A stretch of DNA of 64,000 nucleotides from assembly GCA_033807695.1 (NCBI GenBank), contig CM066300.1, positions 372,001 to 436,000 on the forward strand, read 5' to 3'. The stretch is from Daedaleopsis sinensis. Lineage: Eukaryota; Basidiomycota; Agaricomycetes; Polyporales; Polyporaceae. The notes under the pieces are model-generated. The model did not search any database. It was not told the origin of the DNA and saw only the letters and a list, made by a program, of their open reading frames with translations. The stretch's first letter is position 1; each line of letters opens with the position of its first letter. Below, piece after piece: positions 45,056-62,412 of the stretch. The position numbers and the translations under genes were made by a program.

Positions 45056-45969
45056 CTAGCCATGGGTGTAAATGAACATAAAGGCCTTGTATTGAGCTAG
45101 TAATGACTGTACTATTGGATTGGAACTGACGACGGGAGACGCAAAGTTTGCATACTTAGCGCCAGGACGGCGCGAGTGTAGGGGCGGTGGTCTCTGCAGA
45201 CAGCGGGCCCCATCGTACGGGGAAGATGTGGCGGGGGAGCGGTGCACGTCCAGGGCGGGCTGGCGGACCACACGTATGTGATAATGGCCATGGCATGCTA
45301 TGAGGAAGAGCACACGGCGGGAGAAAGAATCGACTCACGGGCAGCGGGGAGTCTATTGGGCGGGAGCTCGTGCGGCTTACACTACGCTGTGTGTATCGCT
45401 ACAGAGAGCTTGGGCTTAATGTAAACATTGCGTACTGTTACAGTCGGCGGCGGCGGGAAACAGTGGCGTGCTTGGAGCCACCTGCAAAAGGCGGGAGAGC
45501 GGGAAAGGAGGCGGGCGCAAGGTGTGCGTGGTGCGCGTTGGGCAGCCGAACGTGTAGATCGCGCACTGTTGGAGTGCATGGCGGCAGTATCCGAAGCGGC
45601 GGGGAGGACAGTGACAAGGGGAGGCAGCGGAGCAAGGAGGCGGCGGCGGACATGGTGCTGGGCATGCAGAAGGCGGGAGGGGCAGGAACGCGGACGCACC
45701 TGGACGTGTAGATCGTGTACTACTACATTGCATGGCGGCAGCGTCTGCAGCGGGGAGACGGACGTGGGGGAGACAGCGGCGGGGGATGGAGCGTGGCATG
45801 CAGAACACGGGAGCAGGAACATGGACACACCTGACGGTATGGACCGCGCACTACTAGAGTGCATCGCAGCAGGGAGGCGGCGGCGGGCGTCAGGCATGGA
45901 GCTTGGCATGGAGTGTCCGGGGCCAGCGGGAACGCGGACGCGCGGGCGGGTGGGCGGGAGCGGCGGCGG
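45056..45969. repeat. GC-rich degenerate tandem repeats
   Basis: A block containing GTGTAGATCGCGCACTGTTG and then GTGCATGGCGGCAG recurs at about 45556, 45708 and 45837, i.e. at intervals of about 150 and 130 bp, with substitutions. All six frames are relatively open because of the skewed composition. I see no gene here. Confidence 0.6.
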
Positions 45970-46095
45970 CGGGCGGGATACACTGGGAAGCGGGCGGGAT
46001 GCACTGGGAGGCGGGCGGGATGCACTGGGAGGCGGGCGGGATGCACTGGGAGGCGGGCGGGATGCACTGGGAGGCGGGCGGGATGCACTGGGAGG
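45970..46095. repeat. 21-bp minisatellite, six units
   Basis: The unit CGGGCGGGATGCACTGGGAGG repeats six times head-to-tail from 45970 to 46095, followed by a partial unit. The first copy differs at two positions and the others are essentially identical, which suggests recent expansion. Confidence 0.92.
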
Positions 46096-46199
46096 CGGGC
46101 GGCGTACTATACTATGCGGACTGATGGGCCCTATAGAACGGTAGAGCGTCAGTTTTAATGCAGGAATTAAAAGGAACGAAGGCGAACGGACCACTGGCG

Positions 46200-46861
46200 G
46201 CGGCGGCAGAGAGGGGGGACGAGCTCGTCGTGGTGGACGATGAGGAGAGGAGGGATTGATGGGAGGCGCCTGGGGGGAAGGCGCCAGATGGCGGGAAAGC
46301 GCCTCGGCAGGGACGGCGCGAACCGGTGAAGTCGTGCCGGTACTACTCCCGGGTGTTGCCGGGAATCTGAACCTCCTTCCTTCCGGGATACATATTCGTA
46401 GTGCTACTCGTAGTGTGCGATAACGAAGGTACGTAGCCCTTTAGACTTGCCGTACCCGGGGGTAAGACAAGTTTGATGGACTCAGATATCGTGGTGAGTC
46501 TGGCAGGGTCGTACGCTAAACTATCTAGAAGAGAATTCGTATAGATTGGTCTAGTTGATCTACCAGCGTCTACAATGAATGCTTGCCAGATCATCCTCTA
46601 CCTTCCTGTACGTTATCTGTACTATCTAGACGACTCTCGTTTATCCGGTGCCTCCACACAGTGACTATCTCCTTTGTGGTCTAGTACGCATCATTTAATC
46701 AGCTATAATGATGGTCCCACAATGGTTGAGACCGGACCATGAATCATTGCCCACGGTGACACGCTTATATGCGTTGGCGTTTTTGAAACTACTTTAGGCC
46801 TCTCTGCCGACGCTACAACAGCTCTGCTCCTCTGGCAGCCTCCCTTGGAAAGTCCTCCCCG
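46200..46861. other. Upstream region of the NRPS-like gene
   Basis: About 660 bp without a gene. The first part (46200-46330) is GC-rich with repeated GGCG/GGAAGGCGCC words that continue the repeat-rich character. The rest is ordinary sequence. No TATA box was recognised with confidence. Confidence 0.4.
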
Positions 46862-49800
46862 ATGTCGCCTTCAACGTTCTCCCCACCGCGCTTCCCGCCC
46901 GTCGTCCCCATTCCAGAGTACCTTCTCCGCGTAGCCACCACGCACCCGGACCGCGAGGTCGTCTGCTATCTCAAAGACGACGCGTCTGAACTCGATGCTT
47001 CCACCACCTCCATTACTTGGCGCCAGTTTCTCGCCGACGTCTGGGATCGTGCGGACTACCTTCTCGAGGTCTCTGGTCTCAACCCGCGCGAGCTGGGGCA
47101 GGAACGCGTCGTCGTCGGGCTACTCGCGGAGAGCAACTACGACTTCCTACTCGACCTCGTAGCCATGTTCATGCTCCGGTGGCAGGTACGTATCTCTCCA
47201 ATTCCCCCTCCACTCGCTGTACGCACCATCCCCCTAACTGCGTCAATTTCGGGCGGCAGGTCCTCCTCATTTCCGTCCGCAACTCCCAGGATGCGGTCCT
47301 CCATCTCATGCAGTCCGCGAAGTGCAGCGCGGTCTTCATTGACAGCGCAATCAGCCACCTGCACGCCGACATCTTCCACAAGGACCCCGCTAGTGGCGTC
47401 ACGCCGACTATTGTCGCGCGTCCCCCACTTGCGACGGACACGACGCGTGACGGGCTCGTCCGCGCGACCGCGTTCCTCGGCAAGACCGCGAATATTGCAC
47501 CTGCGCTTCTCCAGAAGGAAGCAGCTGGCGGAGCGATCTTCCTCCACACTTCCGGCTCCACAGGTAGGTCTGCATGCGCCCGCATCCTCCTATGGGTTTA
47601 CTCACTCCGCGTGTGGCTGGTTGACTTAGGACATCCGAAGGCGATTTCGTGGTCGCACGACTTCATTCTAGCCATCAGTGCGGCGAACGGGCGCGACCGG
47701 GCCAGATGCAATGATGACGTTCTCTACACCTGTTTCCCTATGTTCCATGTACGCAGAGACCCATTTCCTTTACTAAACCTTGGTGCTGACGTTCCCATGA
47801 TGATGCACTGATTCATAGGCTGGCGGAATCTGCACGGTGGGCCCACCCTTGTCAGAGCTCCTACAAGTGTGAGACTGCTGACGTGTCGTACCGCAGTCGT
47901 TCCCGTTCTTCCTCGGCTCCGGAGGATCTTTCGTATGCGTGGATGCTTGGAGATCCATCTCGGTAGACACCATTCTTCGTCACCTCCGCATCCTAAAGCA
48001 CCGCAAGGTCGATGCTTCGCTGCCCCCGAGCATTCTAGAGGACATCGCGAATTCTCGCGATGCCGAGTCAGTCGTGAGTATACTCTTTGTGTTTTCGCTC
48101 ATAATGCTTATACCGATTGGCTGTACTAGGGTGTTCTCGCGGCGCAGAACACGGTTTTCTGGGGTGGGGCTCCTCTGCGTGAGAGCGCAGGTAACTACCT
48201 AGTCGAGAACGGGGTGCGACTAGTCGCGTGGGGCGGCTCGTGAGTACAAGCCTCAATGACAACTGTGAATGAAGTGCTGACTGCTTACGTCGCAGGACTG
48301 AGGCCGGGACACTGGCCCGCTCATCCTTAGAGGAAGGCGCAGACCCCGCGGATTGGATGTATATGCGCCTCGTCGACTACTACGAGTTCAACTGGTACCC
48401 TATGAAGGGCGACCCGGACTCACGTTATAATCTCATTGTATCGGTACGTTGCCAATCCGGATCCGTACGCTGCTTGATCTGACATGCTCTCGATTTTCAG
48501 CCTATCCACGCAACGCCGCCCATCGTCAACTCTCTCGACCCCATAGGCTTTGCGACTAGCGACGGTTGGTTGCAGCATCCGGATCCCGATAAGTCGCATC
48601 TATGGAAGCCTGCAGGTCGGCTCGATGACGTCGTAAGTTGAGCAGCCTCTTGACCCCAATCCCCACGGTACCTTAACATATACATGGGTCTAGACGGTTC
48701 TGAGCAACGGTGAGAAGACTGACAACAAGCAGCTCGGTACGTTCCGTATGCTCTCTAAGAGATTGTCAACTTCCTAACATCCACTTCTTCACTTCAGAGG
48801 AGCTCCTTTGCGCTTTCGCCACACATTTACCACGCCGTCATCTTTGGCTCCGGACGCTTCGTGAACGGCGCGATCGTCAGTCCTCCCGAGTCGCTCCTCA
48901 AGTCCAACTTTACCTACGACGAGGAGACTGCGGTCGAGAAGTATCTCGACTTGATCTGGCCACACATCGACGGGCACGTCAACAAGATCGTCCCGCAGCA
49001 CTCGCGGCTCCTCCGTAGCATGATTCTCGTCGCACGCCCAGACCGCCCGTTCCTCATCTCGGACAAGGGCACGGTCAAGACGAAGGCATCCCTCGCGCTG
49101 TACACCGAGGACATCGACCGTGCGTACGAGGCCCTCGAGCGCGGCACGGACGAGGGCAGTGCACAGCCCGTCAAATCTCTGACCGATTGCCTGTCCACGA
49201 CGGATGGTGCGGAAACCGCTGTTCTTGGGTTCGTCCAGGAGATCGTTGCGGACGCGCTCGGGCACAATCTCTGGCCCCAGGATGACTTTTTCCGGAACGG
49301 CATGGACTCGCTCGTCGCGACGAAGCTCCGCACGGTGCTCTCCGCCGCTGTGCGCCGTGCGGGCATCGACGCATCCGTCCCCCGGAACGTCGTGTACGCG
49401 CACCCGACGTGCGCTGCGCTCGCCCGCTTCCTGCGCACGTTCGTCGAGGCGCAGACACTGCCTTCCGGGGCGGCCTCTGTCGCCGCTCCTCCCGAGGCCG
49501 ACGCATTTGGGACTATCGACCACATGATCGCCAAGTACACCCAGGACTTTCCGACACATCAAGGCACGCGGCCTGTTCCTGAAGGCGCGGACGTGTACGC
49601 GGTGACTGGTACGACTGGGTCGCTCGGGGCGGCTTTCGTCGCACACCTCCTAGACCAAGAGCAAGTCAAGAAGATCTACTGCTTGCACCGGGCGCACGCG
49701 GGACGCACGATGATGCAGCGGCAGGAGGCGGCCTTCCTCGACAAGGGCCTCGACGTCATAGGTCTACGCCTGGCCAAGATGCAAGGGCGGGTCGAATATG

Positions 49801-50761
49801 TCGAGATTGATGTTGGGGAGCCAAGACTCGGACTGAGCGACGATATGTACTCCAAGGCACGTCGCTCTTTTCTCTCTGATGCTGCCTCGTCTGACGGCAC
49901 GCACAGCTGTCCTCTGAGCTCACGCACATCGTGCACAACGCCTGGCTGCTCAACTTCCACCTCTTCCTCCCCTCGTTCGAGCCACATGTCGCGGGGCTGC
50001 GCGCCGTCCTCGACCTCGCGCTCTCCTCGACCTTCGCCCGTCCTCCCCAAGTCGCCTTTATCTCCTCAATAGGCGCGGTCGCGCGCTGGCCCTTCTCCTC
50101 CGCCGTCCCCGAAGCCCCTCTCAACTCGCCCGAGTTCGCGCTCCCGCAAGGCTACTCCCACAGCAAGTACGTCTCCGAGCAGATCCTCCAGCGCGCCCTC
50201 TCCCTCCGCCCCGCCCTCCGCGTGGCCGTCATCCGCTGCGGCCAGCTCTCGGGGACAGTCACCACCGGCGCGTGGGCGAAGAGCGAGTACATCCCCCGTC
50301 TCCTCCGGAGCGCGCACGCGCTCGGCCTCGTCCCAACCGGGCTCGCGCCCGTCCGCTGGCTGCCCGTCGACGTTGCCGCCGATATCCTTTTCTGCGAAGT
50401 CGCGCATGCTGCCGCGCAGCCCGACCCGGGTCCCCTCCGATACTACACCCTCGACAACGCGTCCAGCACTCCGTGGCAGCGCATCGTTGACGCGCTCGTG
50501 GCGTTCGGCGGAGCGGAGCGTCCGCCCAGGGGGGTCTCGATGGGCACGTTCCTCGACGCCGTGCGGCAGGACCCGAGCAATCCGGCGTTCGAGGTCGTCG
50601 AGTACCTCGAGGAGCTGCTGGTGACGAGCCCGGTCCCGCCGCTAGACAGCACGCAGGCGCGGTGCGCCGCTGGCGGCCTCTTGGACTGCGAGATCGGGGA
50701 CGAGCTCGTGCGGACGTACGTCCGGTATGCGTGCGGGAAGTGCTTGCATTGTGGAAGGTGA
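46862..50761 (+). CDS. NRPS-like adenylation-thiolation-reductase (A-T-TD) enzyme
   Basis: A multi-exon gene starting at ATG 46862 (MSPSTFSPPRFPPVVPIPEYLL). The adenylation domain shows HTSGSTG|HPKAISWSH (A3, split by an intron), FWGGAPLRES, WGGSTEAGTLA and GRLDDV with LSNGEKT. The thiolation domain at about 49280-49330 has DDFFRNGMDSLVATKL, whose Ser is the phosphopantetheine site. The C-terminal thioester reductase begins VYAVTGTTGSLGAAF (NADPH Rossmann motif) and has YSHSKYVSEQIL (Tyr-x3-Lys) and IRCGQLSG. Such enzymes activate a carboxylic acid as adenylate, load it on the carrier and release it by reduction to an aldehyde or alcohol; fungal members act on aryl or fatty acids or as aminoadipate reductases. 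The substrate cannot be told from sequence here. One intron, 49857-49906, has a GC donor. Most other introns are 50-75 bp. Confidence 0.9.
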
Positions 50762-53190
50762 ACGTTTGAACGCCGACTCCTCCCGCCCGGTGTTTCGACT
50801 CTGGCAACCGATGGTCATTACCAATGGTAGTACTTATGGTCTATAGAGTGTGCTAATTATCGTTTGTTCCTAATGGAGCTTACTGGAGTGTGTGTGCACA
50901 CTACCGTTTGGCAGACTCACTAGTCGAGCTACTGGTATTTTGCGCTTCGGAGGGAGCTGGAAAAGCCTCGATAAACCCGGTCTGGCACCATCCAGAAACG
51001 TAAGTTTGCACTTCGAGTTCCCTGTCAGCTCAGCAACCCTAATCTCGGCTCCAGGCGTTACTGAGGCTTTCATTTCCGCTTTCCCGGGAGCGCAGTGAAC
51101 GATTGAACGCCGAGAAGGCCGTGGATGCGTTTCGTAGCGACGCTACTCACCATGAGGAGCTTCCATGGCTGTGGAAGGGTGACACCAAGCTGTGTGAGTT
51201 GACACATGCATGACACAATGCGCAACGTCCAGAAGGAGAAAACTTGAAGCGACTAGACTCGCTGGTACAAATGTCAACGACCTTCTCGGAGCAGCTGTAA
51301 GTTCCTTTCAAGATGTTATACCAACGGCGAAGGTGTTTTAGAACAAGATTCTCCGTTAGGCTGAAGCGCATACACCATACTCCGAGACAATAAACCTTAA
51401 AACGGAATGCTTGGGCACCCCGGTGTTAGTGGTAGAACAAGTCTACGGGCCGCCGGTGGCAGCTTTCGAAAATTACTGATGAGTTCAAGTTGCTTGTGTT
51501 TCCTGTAGAATGCATCGTCCAGACGAAACAAGGGTCGATTTGAGCGGTAGAGTCGCTGTCCTTGTCTTGTCGGTAGGTTTGACTCTGACCAGAAAAGCCA
51601 GCGCAGGGATCCTAGTGGTAGATGCCGAATTTCATATGATGAGAGCGGTTCGTAACCAGCTTTCCGCCACCGGCATACCTTCCAAATGGAGATCAATCTG
51701 CGATCATTCGCCGACTTCTGCAGTCGCTTCTTTCGTAAGGTCGGAGATCTAAGGATTTGCGCGAGTACATCTTGATCCTGCGGTATCGGAAGTTACGAGC
51801 GGAGCGCAGGTCGAACTTCATCAACCTGCATTTGGCAAGGCTACAATAGAAGCCTCTCAACTTTTCATCAGACCTACGAAACCCGGCCGAATCGCTGGCG
51901 GCGACGGCTCGTCTTACGCGTCACACCCTTCATCAACATCAGCTCGGTCAGGTGGACGTAGAGCTACTTATTGCTAGAGGAGGAGGAGGAGGGAAAATAT
52001 TGGCAATCATGATAGTAAGCACCAATGACTCACGCAATACCTGCGCAATACCTACTGACCGACGAGTAATTCCAAAGCTTACTCAGATCACCGCCCATTA
52101 CTTGTGGTACTGATGCTGAGAAGAGGACCCAGGAGCCGCAGGAGCCGCAGATAAGTATCCCACTCCAAGGCGTGCCGCTAGGTACCGTCGGCGTCGCAAA
52201 GATCGGCAGCGGCTTGTGTCCGGCGTCCGTTCTGCTTCTAGTGACGCAAAAGCATACCGTCCAGAATCATGCGGCGATACTTACGCGGGGCCGACCATCA
52301 TCGGCATAGCCCACGTATCCCAGAGACACCGTGCTTCGGACACCTTTGCGATAGCAACGATTATCGAGCCACGGACGACGTGAGTCTTAATCCATCATAC
52401 ACTTGTGCTGTCTGCGACGTCGTCGATACCATAGCCCGCCGATGCCGCTAGCTTCGAGAGCCCTAAGAGGATAGACATCATACAGCCCATAGCGGACAAT
52501 CACACAATGCGACGGAGGAGAGTACGACCCGACCAACGTGGGATCGCGGGTGACTGTAAACATGCCAGAACAGGTGAGGTCATGAGATATATGTCGCTAC
52601 GGATGCAAAGACGACCGGGCACACGAAGACCGCAGACGAGAGAACGAATGGATATCACATTAAGTACAGTTACATGTCTGTTACTAGGGAGCTCCTCAAC
52701 CCTATAAGAATAAATCAGGATAAGAACAGCGGATGCAGACACGGTGGAGCAGACATTGTGTGGAGTGGATGGGTGTCAATGAGTACACGGAGCCTCCAGC
52801 GAACGAACAGGGAGAAAAGGGGGACGAAGGGCTCGTAGCTTAACACTTTTAGTACATACAGCCTGCGCTCGCTCGCACCCGGTATAAGTATAAGCTGAGG
52901 TGACAGTGTGTGGCAAAGGGGGCCGTCCGGATGTGAGTGCGTAGGTGGGTACATGGGTGGAAGAAGGAAGGAAGGTACTGGGCTCACCGCCGTTGCCCGT
53001 TGGCGCGTGGGGTTCCGAATAGGTAAGAGTAATATATACATACACCAATGAATCCCGGCCGAGAATTACCTGGAAGAGGGGAGAATATGAGGAGGACGGC
53101 GGCGGCGGCAAGCAGGTCGGCGCGAGTCCGTGCTGGAGGCGCGGCCGCGCGTCGGGCGACGGCGCGCCGACGGGAGTGCGCGTGAGATCC
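50762..53190. other. Intergenic, no gene seen
   Basis: About 2.4 kb between the NRPS-like gene and the 3' end of the membrane-protein gene. The longest frames (about 60-110 residues) have no recognisable motif. A GGA-repeat tract lies near 51980. No transposon ends were found. Confidence 0.45.
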
Positions 53191-54919
53191 CTAGACGGGC
53201 GTAAAGCTGTTGAAGTCGTTCTGACGGGGCTTCCGCGGCTCCATCTCCATCTCGTCTGTGAGCGCGTGTGTCCGGATGCCGTACGACTATAAGCGGGCGA
53301 CATCAGCCTCTCGACGCGCCAGGGTATAACGGAAGACTCACGTGCTTGTCGGAGTACTGGTCATCGAATACCTCCGTGCGCGAGGCGATGTGGACGACGG
53401 GCGCGGCGGGGTTGTTGGTGCGGACCGAGGCCGTGGGGCGGAAGTTGTTCGTGCCCGTGAAGTTGTGTCCCGAGCTGCTCGTAAGGTCTGATGTCGGCGC
53501 ATGCGTCAAGGAGGTCTGTGTGACGATGCGGGAGTTGAGCGAGGTCATCATCGTGTTCGAGTATACTGGACGGAAGGGAGAATGCGAGCATCAGTAACGT
53601 GTTCACAGGAACGCCAAGGGCCGCATGAGACTCACTCTTCCCGAGGATCAGGGCACTGTCAACGATGAGAGCCCGCCATAAGCAAACGGGTGACCGATTG
53701 ACGAGACCATGTGTGCTCACAAGAAGAGGTGCAAGTTGGTGTTCTTCGTAGTAGGACCAAGGAAGAAGCCAAGCTCGATGATCGCGCAGCAAGCAGAGAT
53801 ACTGCCGGTCTCGATGGAGAGGCGGATGAGGCGGTTGATAGCACGTTCGCTGCTCCTCAGTGCGTGCGAGTTCTTCTTGGCCGACGTCAACTACGCAACA
53901 AAAGGGAATCTCGTTAGTATGCGGTATGAGCAACGACGATGAGCTGCGTACCAGGTAGACCATGGCGACAGCAATGAGCTGCGGAAGAAGGGCCAAATGG
54001 TTATCATCGTGAGAAGAGAAGCCAAGACATGACATAGGACCCACAATGTCAGCAATCGCACCACCCGCGAGCCAGGTGATGGTTTTGGGGAAGAACGGCA
54101 GGAGCTCTGCCACGTTTTGCAGGTTCGCGATGCCAACCGCGATCATGAGGGTAGCGATGAGCTGAGCAGTAGCGACCTGGTAATGTAAGCAAGTCAGACA
54201 AGTAAGTACAGAAACAATTACGAAGCTAACCAGACGACGTACAGCACAGATCAGCGCAGGGAGGATGAGCCATCTCTTGAGGACCCAAATGCGCCATGCA
54301 TAGAAGAATTGGACGGTGGTCGCAACTAGGGGGCGGTAATCGTCAGAGGGACCTCGAATGTGTAGTAAAGCTGAACGTACTAATGCCATCGCCAGCGCCA
54401 ATGGCGGAGAAAGTCCAGCCAGGCTGAATGAGGTTGGTTGCTCGTCCCCATCCCGCACCGAGGATATGCCATCCCATGGCAGCTGCTACTACGCTGAGGA
54501 AAATGTCCAAGAAAAACACCCAGTACACTAAAGAGTCGGCGGAGTAAGCACATGAGATAAACAGACGACGAATGTAACATGGCGCACCGAGAACCTTCAT
54601 CCCGACACGATCATTCGGGAAGTGCGTGTAGTAGATGTCTAGAGAATCACTGTCGGAAACGTCGAAGTAGAGCCAAGGGTGAACAACGTACAGAGTTGGA
54701 CGACAGAGATGCCGAAGATGAGCCAATTAGTCATGCAGCCGAAAAGCTATTTCATAGTTCAGTATACGCGTGATTAGAATCCGGAGATACGTACAACGGG
54801 GCCAACGCTGTAGCGGCATACGCAAATCAACGTCAAGAACTCCGGGTGAAGCGGAAAGTCGCGTACACAAGAAGAGTTTCCCGAGGAACCTCGGGCTCGT
54901 TGAGAGGGACGGCTGACAT
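53191..54919 (-). CDS. DUF6534-type seven-helix fungal membrane protein
   Basis: Reads on the minus strand from ATG 54919 (MSAVPLNEPEVPRETLL). Exons give VGPVLFGCMTNWLIFGISVVQL, then DSLDIYYTHFPNDRVGMKVL, then VYWVFFLDIFLSVV and further hydrophobic helices (TTVQFFYAWRIWVLKRW, ATAQLIATLMIAVGIANL, and a helix near 53800). This order, with a helix, then a Tyr- and Asp-containing loop, then VYWVFFLD, matches the DUF6534 family common in basidiomycetes, whose function is unknown. A Ser/Thr/Asn-rich cytoplasmic tail follows (TSSSGHNFTGTNNFRPTASV). The last short exon ends TDEMEMEPRKPRQNDFNSF with a stop at 53191. Introns number at least eight and are short. It probably has about seven transmembrane segments. 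Exon edges in the middle are approximate. Confidence 0.75.
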
Positions 54920-61775
<6,856 letters not shown>

Positions 61776-62412
61776 TTGCAGTGCTATGCCCGGGATGCGC
61801 TGCGTTTGGCTTGTATCGTATGCTGTACCATGAGAGGCAAAGTGATATATGCGTTCATTCATTATGATTCATAGCTTCGTAAATCCTACGTAAGTCTGCA
61901 TCCAGCGATTATAACTATCAACGACGTCTTCTACAAACACCGTCTTCTACAAACACTATCGATGTCTGAGGCCTGAGGCGTGAACATTGAACAGACTCAC
62001 GCTCGGGGAAATCAAATATCATACACCAGGTTCCCAATACGCAAAAGAGCACGGCTGTCATGTCGACTTCACACCCCCCGGATTCACAGCGCACACGGGT
62101 GTAGCGAGACGCAATTCGAGTCCAAGCACATTAAGAGTACTACGTACTACACGCAGGTAATATACAAACAAATGAGCGAGCGGGTATACTATCCGGATAG
62201 CACAGGGTTGGCACAACGAGCGGATGCTGGGATGCGTTTACAAATACCCATGTAGGACGTGGGCTGGTCGTGAACGGCGGGGAAGTAAACAGAACTATAA
62301 TAATAAAACATTCGAGGAGGCCAAAGTGCGGTGCGATGTGTCCGAGCCGTCCCTAACCGTGTGCGGTCGTGACATTGTCCTCAGAACGGGTTATACGGGG
62401 GCCTTGGAGATC
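61776..62412. other. Convergent 3' intergenic region of the two GMC genes
   Basis: Lower-GC sequence with AATAAAA-like words (for example near 62300) that may serve in 3'-end formation. No gene was seen. A degenerate repeat, CGTCTTCTACAAACAC, occurs twice at about 61923-61955. Confidence 0.5.

Noticed and set aside
45970..46095. CRISPR-like array
   Set aside because: The units are contiguous without spacers, in a eukaryotic genome; it is a minisatellite.
45382..46194. 270-residue minus-strand frame with RPPPSAS repeats and its plus-strand rival
   Set aside because: Pure translation of the 21-bp minisatellite and flanking repeats; open in all frames.
49171..49646. Minus-strand frames opposite the thiolation domain
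   Set aside because: Shadow frames; the plus strand carries clear A-T-TD motifs.
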